Source: Spirochaetia bacterium
GTDB taxonomy: Bacteria; Spirochaetota; Spirochaetia; Sphaerochaetales; Sphaerochaetaceae
DNA: 38,206 bases
Assembly: GCA_900769955.1 (NCBI GenBank)
Contig: CAAGIP010000201.1
Location: forward strand, 1 to 38,206
Reading direction: 5' to 3'
Part shown: positions 25,560-34,050 of the stretch, in pieces
Layout of the letters: each line of letters opens with the position of its first letter
Position numbering within the stretch: position 1 is the first letter of the stretch
The notes under the pieces: generated by a model
What the model was told of the DNA's origin: nothing
The model's database searches: none
Seen by the model: the letters and a program-made list of their open reading frames with translations, nothing else
Position numbers and translations under genes: made by a program

Positions 25560-26579
25560 TCATGCACCTGCCTTCTCGGTTGAGGAAAGTGCCTCGATGA
25601 AACTTTCCACCTGCCTGACGGATGAACTTATCATTGCAGTTGAGTAGCCGAGGCTGGCTGATATGTATGTCAGTGAAAGTCCACGTTTTTTCATGCTCTT
25701 CGATTCCTGCTTTGTTCTGATCTTTCTGAGGGCTGCTTCCAGCTGGAACTGAAGTTCCTTTTTCTCTTCATCCGTAGTCTTCGGATTATGAAATGCTGAT
25801 GTGAGAAGGACATATCGCTTCCATGCCCTGTTTATTTTATTGTCATACTGCTGTTCAGCTGAATCATGTCTTTTCTCTGAGAGAGTGTAGAGCAGCACGG
25901 AAAGCTCCGCAAAACTTTTTTCCGGTACGTTCATGAGCTCCGAGAGGTCGGAAATCTCACCTCTTGTCAGGCTGTCCGTATTAACCAGCAGGAAGAGCAT
26001 GAAACGGAGTCTGTTGTCCTTCTCCCTGAGGTATTCAAGCATAAGATCCCTCCTTCTGTCACCGGAAACATCTGTTGAAGGGGATGCCTTTATTATCACT
26101 TCGATCACATCGGACAGTGTTATCTTCTCCGGAGGACGGGCCGGGGGGCCTTCCTGTATGGGACCCGCGTCCCATTCCGGTTCATATTCGAAGACATCCG
26201 AAGCATCAAGCATCTTTACCGATGTGTAAATAAAGTCGTTTTCCCGCTGGATGTTCTCACTCCTTCGGGAGAGGAATGCAAATGCACGGCCCCTGAGTAT
26301 GATGTGAAGATATGCCACGTATGGAACTGAGAGCGATATTCGGTATGACATTATGACTTTGTCGACACTGTCCACCATTGAAAGGTAGAACTCACTGCAT
26401 AGCTCCCTTTCAAGATAGTAAGAACGCCTGGGAATGAGATAGAAGAGCAGCTTTGTCTTCTCGCGTACCCACTCATACTCATGTGAGTAGTCGGCACCAT
26501 CATTCATCTTCTGAAACATGAGCGCAACTTTTTCCTCAATTGCCGCTTCTTCCGCTTTTGTGATGTAGCTGTTCTGCAT
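25560..26579 (-). CDS. Uncharacterised protein with faint sigma-70-like architecture
   Basis: A 339-residue soluble protein without a signal peptide; I do not recognise its family. Residues about 60-125 (ELCSEFYLSMVDSVDKVI, SVPYVAYLHIILRGRAFAF) follow the pattern of sigma-70 region 2, where an acidic/aromatic helix is followed by a Y..Y-type helix and a basic end. The last 40 residues (LSLTYISASLGYSTAMISSS) look like a helix-turn-helix similar to region 4. Between them lies an acidic, proline-containing linker (EWDAGPIQEGPPARPPE). A strong AAGGAGG precedes the ATG. It follows the nrnA-like gene by 60 nt and may belong to the tig-clp transcript. A DNA-binding role is an inference only. Confidence 0.6.
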   Translation of the reverse strand: MQNSYITKAEEAAIEEKVALMFQKMNDGADYSHEYEWVREKTKLLFYLIPRRSYYLERELCSEFYLSMVDSVDKVIMSYRISLSVPYVAYLHIILRGRAFAFLSRRSENIQRENDFIYTSVKMLDASDVFEYEPEWDAGPIQEGPPARPPEKITLSDVIEVIIKASPSTDVSGDRRRDLMLEYLREKDNRLRFMLFLLVNTDSLTRGEISDLSELMNVPEKSFAELSVLLYTLSEKRHDSAEQQYDNKINRAWKRYVLLTSAFHNPKTTDEEKKELQFQLEAALRKIRTKQESKSMKKRGLSLTYISASLGYSTAMISSSVRQVESFIEALSSTEKAGA

Positions 26580-26639
26580 GGCATCATTCCTCCTTTTGGG
26601 TGTGAGGAATTACATGCAATGATCGTGCCAGTAAAGACG

Positions 26640-27629
26640 TTATTTGTTTTCGAGCAAGGAAATGAGTTTTGGTATGATCAGGGATGTGACTTGTTCAAGA
26701 TCACCGGGTACCAAAACACCTGCCTGATGGGCATGTCCACCGCCTCCGAGAATTCGGGCTTCCTTTCCTACATTTATGCCGCTTGATATTGTGCTTCTGA
26801 GACCGACCTGTGTTGCGTTCTTACCTTCATCGAAGAAGGCTATGACGCGTACGCCCCTTACTTCCAGCAGGGCGGAGTAGAGTGGCTCAATGGGTTTTTC
26901 TCCCTTAAGCTCACCATATTTCAGATAGCTGTATGCAAGACTTCCGTCACACATGAAGACAGTCCTTTTCATAAGCATTGTCAGGTCAGTGTAGAAGCTG
27001 AAGGGCTTTCCTCCGTGGAGGCGCTCAAAAATATCCTGTACGGAAAGTCCCGTTTCGAGAAGGTCTGCAACTCTTCTGAGTGTTTCGGGTCCGTTCCTGT
27101 CATCTATGAGTCTTGAAAAGAAGTTTGTGTCAGTTGCAAAGCCAAGGTAGATGTACTCGGCTAGTTCCTTTGTGAGGGGAACGCCGAGCTGCCTTCTGAT
27201 CTCATCGATCAGGAGTGTGGTGGAAGGTACCTCTGGAATGATGTAGGTAAGATCCTTTTGGGCAAACAGCTCACCACCTATGTGATGGTCAATGACTATT
27301 AATGGAAGGCCTGAGAGTTCCGTCATCATCTCGCCCGGTCTGTCTTCAGTCGAACAGTCGACCACGATGAGTACAGGGTCCCCTGAGAGTGATTCAGGTG
27401 TTACGGATGTCAGGAACTGTCCACGGTAGGGAATTATTTCCGGCCTGAGGAAAGGTCCTTCATTGAGAAGGATTACTTCCTTGCCGAGGAATGAGAGAAT
27501 TATCTTCAGAGTCAGGGAAGAGAATATGCAGTCCGCATCGGGCTGTCTGTGCCCGATTACCAGGAACTTGCTTCTTTCCCTGACTGTCCTGATCAGTCTG
27601 TCAGGAAGCTCTCTGAAGAGATGTGTCAA
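26640..27629 (-). CDS. DHH/DHHA1 phosphoesterase, NrnA-like
   Basis: A cytoplasmic two-metal phosphodiesterase of the NrnA/GdpP-type DHH family, which degrades nanoRNA, pAp or cyclic-dinucleotide products. Motifs: VIGHRQPDADCIFSSL (DxD, about residue 24), VVDCST, VIDHHIGG (DHH), FATDTNFF, and GGGGHAHQAG in the DHHA1 domain. About 329 residues matches NrnA. I choose the TTG at 27629, which overlaps the clpX stop as TTGA, the same geometry as the ATGA overlaps elsewhere in this window; longer readings also begin at TTG and run into clpX. NrnA, pAp phosphatase or a c-di-AMP-related role cannot be separated here. Confidence 0.85.
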   Translation of the reverse strand: MTHLFRELPDRLIRTVRERSKFLVIGHRQPDADCIFSSLTLKIILSFLGKEVILLNEGPFLRPEIIPYRGQFLTSVTPESLSGDPVLIVVDCSTEDRPGEMMTELSGLPLIVIDHHIGGELFAQKDLTYIIPEVPSTTLLIDEIRRQLGVPLTKELAEYIYLGFATDTNFFSRLIDDRNGPETLRRVADLLETGLSVQDIFERLHGGKPFSFYTDLTMLMKRTVFMCDGSLAYSYLKYGELKGEKPIEPLYSALLEVRGVRVIAFFDEGKNATQVGLRSTISSGINVGKEARILGGGGHAHQAGVLVPGDLEQVTSLIIPKLISLLENK

Positions 27630-28885
27630 TTTGTTATCTGCGGGGTGCTGACCGTGATGAGCTGGGGACGCTCTCCCTTTGTCACGCAACTGTCATTCAC
27701 GATTACTTCCTTAACGTCATGACGGCTGGGAAGCTCGTAAGAAATGTCGAGCATGATGTTCTCGATGATAGACCTGAGGCCTCTTGCACCTGTCTTCTGG
27801 TCAATTGCCTTCTGACTGATCGCATCGATCGCATCTTCTGTGAATGTGAGCTTTATTCCGTCAAGCGAGAGAGAAGTCCTGTACTGGTTGAGGATGGAGT
27901 TCTTAGGCTCGGTGATGATCCGCTTAAGATCTTCCTTTCTCAGGTTGTTGAGCGCAACGTGCACTGGAAGTCTTCCGATGAATTCAGGAATGAGACCGAA
28001 CTTGATGAGGTCATCGGGATGAAGCTCCCTGAAAAGCTCCTCAAAGTTCTTGTCCTCATAAGACTCGATGTCGGCACCGAAGCCCATCGGATGGGTGCTG
28101 ATTCTCTTCTCAATGATCTTGTCCAGGCCCACGAACGCTCCGCCGCATATGAAGAGGATGTTCTTCGTATTGATCTTGAGCATCTCCTGATTTGGATGCT
28201 TTCTTCCTCCCTGAGGTGGAACCGATGCATTCGTGCCTTCGATGATCTTCAGAAGTGCCTGCTGCACGCCTTCACCCGATACATCCCTTGTGATTGAGAC
28301 GTTTTCGCCTTTCTTGCTGATCTTGTCTATTTCATCGATGAAGATGATTCCGTGCTCCGCGGCTGCGATGTCGTCATCTGCTGCCTGAATGAGCTTCAGT
28401 AGAATGTTCTCGACATCCTCACCGACGTATCCTGCCTCAGTGAGTGTGGTTGCATCGGCAATTGCGAAGGGTACGTTGAGTTTCTTTGCAAGGGTTCTTG
28501 CGAGAAGTGTCTTACCTGTACCTGTAGGTCCGATGAGGAGGATGTTGGACTTATCAAGCTCGACGCCTGATTCGGCAATCTTTTCCTGGAACTTCACTCT
28601 CTTGTAGTGGTTGTAGACTGCAACGGATAAAACCTTCTTTGCCTCATCCTGTCCTATTACGTACTCGTCGAGGTATGCCTTGAGCTCTTCCGGTGTCGGG
28701 ATTTCACCAAGGGTCGATGCAAACTCGCCCTTTGCTGAATCCTCATCTTCCCTCAGGATCTCCCTGCATGTCCTGATACACTCGTCACAGATCGAAACAC
28801 CGGGGCCATGGATGAGCTTCCTGACCTGATTGACGTCCTTTCCGCAGAAAGAGCAGGTCCTGTTTGAATTTCTTCCTAAAGCCAT
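27626..28885 (-). CDS. clpX: ATP-dependent Clp protease ATP-binding subunit ClpX
   Basis: The AAA+ unfoldase that feeds substrates to ClpP. The N-terminal zinc-binding domain is CSFCGKDVNQ with CDEC about 20 residues later; Walker A is LLIGPTGTGKTLLA (about 115), Walker B IIFIDEIDK; the IGF ClpP-docking position is occupied by FGLIPEFIGRLP-type sequence near residue 310, and sensor 2 is GARGLRSIIE. 419 residues is standard. It starts 3 nt after clpP with AAGGAA as ribosome site, and its stop overlaps the nrnA-like start. Confidence 0.98.
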   Translation of the reverse strand: MALGRNSNRTCSFCGKDVNQVRKLIHGPGVSICDECIRTCREILREDEDSAKGEFASTLGEIPTPEELKAYLDEYVIGQDEAKKVLSVAVYNHYKRVKFQEKIAESGVELDKSNILLIGPTGTGKTLLARTLAKKLNVPFAIADATTLTEAGYVGEDVENILLKLIQAADDDIAAAEHGIIFIDEIDKISKKGENVSITRDVSGEGVQQALLKIIEGTNASVPPQGGRKHPNQEMLKINTKNILFICGGAFVGLDKIIEKRISTHPMGFGADIESYEDKNFEELFRELHPDDLIKFGLIPEFIGRLPVHVALNNLRKEDLKRIITEPKNSILNQYRTSLSLDGIKLTFTEDAIDAISQKAIDQKTGARGLRSIIENIMLDISYELPSRHDVKEVIVNDSCVTKGERPQLITVSTPQITN

Positions 28886-28888
28886 AAC

Positions 28889-29494
28889 TTATTTCCTTAC
28901 CATGACGGTATCGACGATACCGAAATCCTTTGCCTGAGCGGCATCCATGAAGCAGTCGCGTTCAATTGCCTTAGTGACCTCTTCCTCGCTTTTTCCGGTG
29001 TGACGGGAGAGGATTTCAGTCGTTATCTTCTTGATCCTCTGAAGCTCACGTGAGCCTACCAGAATGTCAGTTGCCTGTCCTTCCACTCCGCCGAAGGGCT
29101 GATGGATCATGACACGTGCGTAGGGGAGGATTGACCTCTTGCCTTCAGCACCTGCGGAGAGGATCAGGGATGCCATGGAGCATGCCTGACCCACACAGAT
29201 CGTCCTCACGTCGGGACGGATGTACTGCATCGTGTCGTAGATGGCAAGACCTGCAGTGACTGATCCGCCCGGTGAGTTGATGTAGAGACTGATATCCTTC
29301 CGGGGATCCTCGCTCTCAAGGAAAATAAGCTGGGCAACGACCAGATCGGCCATGTCATCCCTGATTTCCCCATCGAGGAAGATGATCCTGTCCTTGAGCA
29401 ATCTTGAAAAAATGTCATACTGACGCTCACCGTTACCGGACTGTTCGACGACGTACGGTACCAGATTGTGCATCTTAACGCTGTTTATATCCAA
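28889..29494 (-). CDS. clpP: ATP-dependent Clp protease proteolytic subunit ClpP
   Basis: The tetradecameric serine peptidase of the Clp system. The catalytic triad is visible: Ser in CVGQACSMASLILSAG (about residue 100), His in RVMIHQPFGG (about 125) and Asp in IERDCFMDA (about 174). YINSPGGSVTAGLAIYDTM is the family's hinge region. The reading frame begins at a TTG at 29494 with AAGGAG 10 nt upstream; the next ATG (29473, MHNLVPYV) has no ribosome site and would shorten the N-terminal loop, so the TTG is preferred. It lies 28 nt after tig and 3 nt before clpX. Confidence 0.97.
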   Translation of the reverse strand: MDINSVKMHNLVPYVVEQSGNGERQYDIFSRLLKDRIIFLDGEIRDDMADLVVAQLIFLESEDPRKDISLYINSPGGSVTAGLAIYDTMQYIRPDVRTICVGQACSMASLILSAGAEGKRSILPYARVMIHQPFGGVEGQATDILVGSRELQRIKKITTEILSRHTGKSEEEVTKAIERDCFMDAAQAKDFGIVDTVMVRK

Positions 29495-29522
29495 AATGAC
29501 CAGTCTCCTTTATAGCTATGTC

Positions 29523-30872
29523 TCAGTTACCGCTGACCTGGCTGATGAATTCATCCCTTGAGAGGACCTTGCCGACGGTTAAGGTGTTGTTCTCAAGAAG
29601 GAACGGCATGACCTGAGCAAACTGCATGTTGTCCTTAAGGACATTTCTGTAGTAGTCCTTTGTTGCATCGTCAGCATCATCCTTAATGTTCTTCTTAAGT
29701 TCTTCCTCAAGAGCTGCCTCGTCAACGGGGAAGTCCTCTGCTTTCTGGATTGCCTCGAGGATGAGCTGTCCCCTGAGATTCTTTGTTGCGGGCTCCCTCC
29801 AGCCTTCGGTGAAGCTTTCCTTGGTCATTCCGCTCATCTTGAAGTAGTTGAGGAACTGCTCCTCGGAAAGACCTGACTGTCTTACGTAATCTCTCCAGGA
29901 TGACTCGATCTCAAAATCAACCATTGATGCGGGAACGGTGAACTCGGTGGAAGCAAGAAGTGCGTTCATGACGGCATTTCTCTTTGCCATGTCAACCTGC
30001 TCGTCAACTTCCTTCTGGAGGTTGGCCCTGATGCCTGCCTTCATGTCATCGACTGTCTTGTACTCTTCCCTGACGTCCTGAGCGAACTCATCGTCGACAA
30101 CGGGAAGAACGCGTTTCTTGATCTCGGTAACTGCAACGAGGAGAGTTATTGTCTTACCCCTGTAATCCTCGTTCCTGTAGTCCTCGCCGTAGGTCTTCTC
30201 AAACTTCTTTTCTTCCCCCTTTGCCATGCCGATGATATCATCGTCCATGTCGTAGAAGTTATAGGAAGATCCGACTGTGAATGTGAAGTCCTTTCTGCTT
30301 GTGCCTGCGACCTCATTGCCTTCGCCGTCAAGCTCGACATAGTTACATGTCACGATATCGCCTTTCTCGACTGCTCCGTCCTTTGTGATGACCTCGGAGT
30401 TCTGCTCCCTGAGCTTTGTAATCTCTGCTTCCACTGCCTCTTCGGTAACCTCAGTGGTGTCGTAGGTGATCTCGAGACCCTTATACTGGGGAAGATCGAA
30501 GGTGGGCTTCACGTCATAGTGAACAGTGAATGTGATGTCCGTGTCCTTCTTGAAAGGAAGAAGTGACTCTTCGTTCTGGAGAACGGGAGTTGAGAACTGA
30601 AGCGGCTTATCCTTATCATCGAGACCTTCGATGCATGCCTTGAGGTTCTCTTCCATGCAGTCGAATGTGGATTCCTCGCGGATTGCGCTGCCGAACTTTG
30701 CCTCGAGCACTGAGAGAGGAGCCTTACCCTTTCTGAAGCCCTTGAGCTGGATGTCTTTTGCATACTTCTTCAGCTTAGCTGTGTATGCTTCTTCGATTGA
30801 GGCTGCATCCACTGTGAGAGTGAGAGCCATCTGTGAGTTTTCCAAAGCCTTTAAACTCTTATTGGTGACCAT
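29523..30872 (-). CDS. tig: Trigger factor (ribosome-associated chaperone)
   Basis: A peptidyl-prolyl isomerase/chaperone that binds nascent chains at the ribosome exit. The N-terminal ribosome-binding domain contains the signature LKGFRKGKAPLSVLEAKFG (about residue 45). The central FKBP-like domain spans about 160-245 (VEKGDIVTCNYVELDGEG, FTVGSSYNF), and the helical arms fill the rest. About 449 residues fits. The ATG at 30872 has AAGGATGG upstream; a TTG two codons earlier is less likely. It heads the tig-clpP-clpX-nrnA operon. Confidence 0.95.
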   Translation of the reverse strand: MVTNKSLKALENSQMALTLTVDAASIEEAYTAKLKKYAKDIQLKGFRKGKAPLSVLEAKFGSAIREESTFDCMEENLKACIEGLDDKDKPLQFSTPVLQNEESLLPFKKDTDITFTVHYDVKPTFDLPQYKGLEITYDTTEVTEEAVEAEITKLREQNSEVITKDGAVEKGDIVTCNYVELDGEGNEVAGTSRKDFTFTVGSSYNFYDMDDDIIGMAKGEEKKFEKTYGEDYRNEDYRGKTITLLVAVTEIKKRVLPVVDDEFAQDVREEYKTVDDMKAGIRANLQKEVDEQVDMAKRNAVMNALLASTEFTVPASMVDFEIESSWRDYVRQSGLSEEQFLNYFKMSGMTKESFTEGWREPATKNLRGQLILEAIQKAEDFPVDEAALEEELKKNIKDDADDATKDYYRNVLKDNMQFAQVMPFLLENNTLTVGKVLSRDEFISQVSGN

Positions 30873-30938
30873 AACCAACCATCCTTATCTTTGATTTCTA
30901 AACTTTTTTGCTTTTGAAACTTAAAACGTATCTGAAAA

Positions 30939-30968
30939 ATTATAGCAGAACACTAAATCCTTTGTCAC
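30939..30968 (-). promoter_or_regulatory. Promoter of the tig-clpP-clpX operon
   Basis: On the minus strand: GTGACA (30968-30963), 18-nt spacer, perfect TATAAT (30944-30939). The transcript would have a leader of roughly 60 nt. No CIRCE-type heat-shock operator is visible. Confidence 0.7.
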
Positions 30969-31002
30969 GAGATAAGCCTAAACAAATATATAGAAGCAAG
31001 GG

Positions 31003-31047
31003 AAAAAAGTAAAGGCAGGTGAGACAGCTTCCATTATGTCTCACCTG
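31003..31047 (-). terminator. Terminator of the diaminobutyrate operon
   Basis: CAGGTGAGACA (31016-31026) and TGTCTCACCTG (31037-31047) form a perfect 11-bp stem with a 10-nt loop. On the minus strand it is followed by CCTTTACTTTTTT. It starts 5 nt after the decarboxylase stop. Confidence 0.9.
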
Positions 31048-31051
31048 TCTG

Positions 31052-32488
31052 TTAAAGGGAGTATGCCCTTATCGTCTTTATGAGCTCATCTATGTGTTCA
31101 TGAGTGAGCTCGGGATTGAGGAGCGTGAACTTGAGCATGACGCGTCCCGACATGACTGTCTGTCCTATGACGGTGCCGCGGCTCATGAGGTCGCGCCTGA
31201 CCTTTTTGTTTACCTCATCACCGTCACGGAGTGCGAAAACAACGGACGAAAGTTCCGGCTCCGGGCCCGTGATGAATGCCTCATCCGCCTTCAGGCGGGA
31301 GTAAAAGTATGATGCGTTTCCGATGACATGGTCGATGATCGCACCGTAGCCGTCACGTCCGCGCACGGAAAATGCCATGAAGACCTTGAGCGCATCGGCC
31401 CTTCTTGTAGTCTGGATGGCCTTGCCGACAAGGTTGATGTATCCATCTTCCTCATCCTCTTCACGGTTGAGATAATCGGCATGGAGCTCGAATGCGGAGA
31501 GTGTTTCCTTATTCCTGACCAGCAGGCATGAGCAGCTTATCGGCAGAAGGAACATCTTGTGGAAGTCAACCGTTATGGAATCGGCAAGCTCAAGGCGTCC
31601 GAGTCTGGGGCGGTACTTCTCGCTCATGACCGCACCGGAGCCGTATGCGGCATCGACGTGGAGATACATGCCGTATCTGTCGGCAATGCGCCTGAGCGCC
31701 TCCACATCATCGATCGAACCGAAGTCGGTGGTTCCGGCAGTTGCAGTGATCATGAAGGGCAGGAGTCCTGCCTCAGCATCACGTCTTATGATCTCCTCGG
31801 CCTTCTTTACGTCAATCTTCATCTTCCCATCGACCGGCAGGTGCACGACTGCATCGTACCCGAGTCCCATGATGTGTGCCGACTTGTCAAAGGAAAAGTG
31901 GGATATTTCCGAAGTGTAAAGCCTTAGCCGCCCTCCTTCAGGGGGAAGACCTTTCTTCTTGATGTCCCAGTTCAGGTGCCTCATGCAGTATGTGTCACGT
32001 GCCTGAATGGCGGCAGAGAGATTCGAGCCGCTGCCTCCGGATGTGAAGACGCCGTCACTCTCACTTCCGTAACCGAAGAGGGAACATAGCTCCCTTATGA
32101 CCCTGACCTCGATTTCAGTTGCCGCAGGCCCCTGATCCCAGCTGTCCAGGGAGTCGTTGTAGAGGGCAATGATAAGCTCCGCCGCAACGGCTTCAAGCAG
32201 TGCGGGGGAGTGAAGGTGAGGCATGTACGATGTGGACCATGTCCTTAAGAGGTGGGGAAGGATTTCCTTCTCCACTGTCTTAAGCGTCTTCTCAAAGCCC
32301 TCTCCCTTATCGGGGAGGATTCTGAGTGAGTTTATTCTTTCCCTTAAATCATATGGCCCGATTCCGGAATATGCCTCATCGGAAGTAACCTGTGAAAGAA
32401 TGGCATCGAGAGTGGCGTTAACCATCTCCCTGAGGCGGTTCTTCACATTCTCATCAGATGAGAGAACAGTGTATTCAGCAAAGCTCAT
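31052..32488 (-). CDS. ddc: L-2,4-diaminobutyrate decarboxylase
   Basis: A group II PLP decarboxylase (478 residues) that turns L-2,4-diaminobutyrate into 1,3-diaminopropane. The family pieces are HLHSPALLEAVAAELI, GVFTSGGSGSNLSAA (cofactor phosphate site, about residue 150), ISHFSFDKSAHIMGLG, ATAGTTDFGSIDD, HVDAAYGSG (Asp to the pyridine nitrogen) and the Schiff-base Lys in SITVDFHKMFLLPISCS (about 310). Sequence alone fits several acidic or aromatic amino-acid decarboxylases of this group; the upstream diaminobutyrate aminotransferase, overlapping by 14 nt, fixes the substrate. AGAGG lies 6 nt before the ATG. Confidence 0.88.
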   Translation of the reverse strand: MSFAEYTVLSSDENVKNRLREMVNATLDAILSQVTSDEAYSGIGPYDLRERINSLRILPDKGEGFEKTLKTVEKEILPHLLRTWSTSYMPHLHSPALLEAVAAELIIALYNDSLDSWDQGPAATEIEVRVIRELCSLFGYGSESDGVFTSGGSGSNLSAAIQARDTYCMRHLNWDIKKKGLPPEGGRLRLYTSEISHFSFDKSAHIMGLGYDAVVHLPVDGKMKIDVKKAEEIIRRDAEAGLLPFMITATAGTTDFGSIDDVEALRRIADRYGMYLHVDAAYGSGAVMSEKYRPRLGRLELADSITVDFHKMFLLPISCSCLLVRNKETLSAFELHADYLNREEDEEDGYINLVGKAIQTTRRADALKVFMAFSVRGRDGYGAIIDHVIGNASYFYSRLKADEAFITGPEPELSSVVFALRDGDEVNKKVRRDLMSRGTVIGQTVMSGRVMLKFTLLNPELTHEHIDELIKTIRAYSL

Positions 32489-33830
32489 CAGCTGCCTCTT
32501 TCACTGCCTCGCTGAAGATAGCTATCATGGTGTCAATTTCATCCATTGTGACATTAAGTGCACAGAGACAGCGCATTACGCTGCCGTTCCTGCCTCCCTT
32601 TTCCATGATGAGGTGCTTTTCAAAGCACTTCTTCTGTACCAGGGCAGCAATATCGCCTGCGGGTTCGGGATGTCCCATGATGTCCTTTTTACCGTTCGGG
32701 TTCACGAACTCGACACCGAGCATCAGGCCTTTGCCCCTGACATCGCCGATTATGGATACTTCACTTTTGAGTGTTTCCATTGCGGCTCTGAGGTGGTCAC
32801 CTTTTCTGATGACGTCGGCAAGGAATGCAGGATTTGAAACTCTTTCGAGCACGACTGTTCCCGCAGCCATTGCCAGCTGGTTGCCGCGGAAGGTACCCGC
32901 ATGTGCGCCTGCGGTCCACTTATCAAGCTTTTTATTGTATATTACCACGCTCATCGGCTGTGTGCCGCCGATGGCCTTTGAGGAGAGGATGACATCGGGG
33001 ACGATGCCTGCATACTCAAAGGCAAAGAGCTTTCCGCTTCTGCCGATACCGCACTGGATCTCGTCGACGATCATCGGAATGTCAAGCTCGGCCGTGATCC
33101 TTCTCACTGCCTGAAGGAATTCAACAGGTGCGGGGATTACTCCGCCTTCACCCTGAATCGGCTCGAGAATCACTGCGGCAGGGCGTGTGATTCCGCTTTC
33201 GGGATCGTTCAGAAGCCTTTCAAAGTAGTTGATGCATGCCTTTGTGCCTGCCTCGCCTCCGAGTCCGAAGGGACAGCGGTATGAGTAGGGATATGGCATG
33301 AACTGTACGCCAGCCATAAGGTTTGCAACTTTGTTCTTTGCATTGAGATTGCCTGTGAGGGCAAGTGCTCCATGGCCCATGCCATGGTAGCCGCCGGAGA
33401 ATGCGATTACATTTGATCTTCCAGTCGCGGTCTTGCACAGCTTGATCGCGGCATCAACTGCATCCGTTCCGGAGGGGGAACAGAACTGAATCTTGGCATT
33501 ATCCTTCAGTTCTCCGGGCAGGAGGGACAGTATGGTGTGAACAAAACGGTCCTTTACCGGTGTTGTCAGATCGAGAGTGTGAAGGGGAGAATCACTGGTC
33601 AGCAGCTCGATCATCGCCTGATTGACCTCCTCATCGTTGTGGCCCAATGCCAGGGTACCTGCGCCGCAGAGGAAATCAAGATATCTGTTTCCTTCCACAT
33701 CCTCCACCCAGCTGCCCTTTGCCTTTTTCAGCGCGAACGGGAATTTTCTGGGATAGCTCCTTGCACTCGATTCGAAGTCGTTCTGACGGTCGATGTAGTA
33801 CTGATTACTGAGATTTTCCATGTTGTTCAT
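32475..33830 (-). CDS. dat: Diaminobutyrate-2-oxoglutarate aminotransferase
   Basis: A class III PLP aminotransferase making 2,4-diaminobutyrate from aspartate 4-semialdehyde with glutamate as donor. Features: WVEDVEGNRYLDFLCGAGTL (about 40), FCSPSGTDAVDAAIKL (about 118), FSGGYHGMGHGALALTG, ILEPIQGEGGVIP, VDEIQCGIGRSGKLFAFE (about 240) and the cofactor Lys in ILSSKAIGG (about 275), with TFRGNQLAMAAG behind. The same fold as EctB, but no ectA or ectC is present. The start is ambiguous among a GTG at 33833 and ATGs at 33830 and 33821; AAGGA lies about 14 nt before the ATG at 33830. Confidence 0.88.
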   Translation of the reverse strand: MNNMENLSNQYYIDRQNDFESSARSYPRKFPFALKKAKGSWVEDVEGNRYLDFLCGAGTLALGHNDEEVNQAMIELLTSDSPLHTLDLTTPVKDRFVHTILSLLPGELKDNAKIQFCSPSGTDAVDAAIKLCKTATGRSNVIAFSGGYHGMGHGALALTGNLNAKNKVANLMAGVQFMPYPYSYRCPFGLGGEAGTKACINYFERLLNDPESGITRPAAVILEPIQGEGGVIPAPVEFLQAVRRITAELDIPMIVDEIQCGIGRSGKLFAFEYAGIVPDVILSSKAIGGTQPMSVVIYNKKLDKWTAGAHAGTFRGNQLAMAAGTVVLERVSNPAFLADVIRKGDHLRAAMETLKSEVSIIGDVRGKGLMLGVEFVNPNGKKDIMGHPEPAGDIAALVQKKCFEKHLIMEKGGRNGSVMRCLCALNVTMDEIDTMIAIFSEAVKEAADELC

Positions 33831-33833
33831 CAC

Positions 33834-33991
33834 TCTGTTTCTGTCCTTACTCCATAAAATCTTTCCGGGAAAGCCCGGCCCTTTAATTTGTTAAGTCTGC
33901 CGGAGAATCACCTCTTTGATTCCAACGGAGAAGAAGTGAATCCATATGCGGCGAGTGAATAGTAGCAGTCACAGGGGAATAATGCAACAAA
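33834..33991 (-). promoter_or_regulatory. Promoter and 120-nt leader of the dat-ddc operon
   Basis: On the minus strand: TTGCAT (33987-33982), 17-nt spacer, TACTAT (33964-33959). The -35 box lies within TTTGTTGCAT, the decamer that is duplicated at the arcC promoter. The leader of about 120 nt contains a short GC hairpin (CCGGG/CCCGG around CTTT, near 33868-33882) before the ribosome region. I recognise no riboswitch class; a leader this long is unusual for this window and could hold post-transcriptional control. Confidence 0.6.
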
Positions 33992-34005
33992 AAACATCAA
34001 CCCCC

Positions 34006-34034
34006 TTTACATTCCTTTTCCTTTCAGCTAGGAT
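34006..34034 (+). promoter_or_regulatory. Promoter of the first tRNA-Gly gene
   Basis: TTTACA (34006-34011), 17-nt spacer, TAGGAT (34029-34034), followed by a GC-rich discriminator (AGGGCCC), which is typical of stable-RNA promoters under stringent control. Confidence 0.6.
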
Positions 34035-34050
34035 AGGGCCCGTAAGTGAT

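Noticed and set aside
27623..28297. A 224-codon plus-strand frame opposite clpX
   Set aside because: Antisense to conserved ClpX motifs; no start signals.
33834..33958. A known riboswitch in the dat leader
   Set aside because: I could not match any class; lysine, glycine and polyamine-type cores are not evident.
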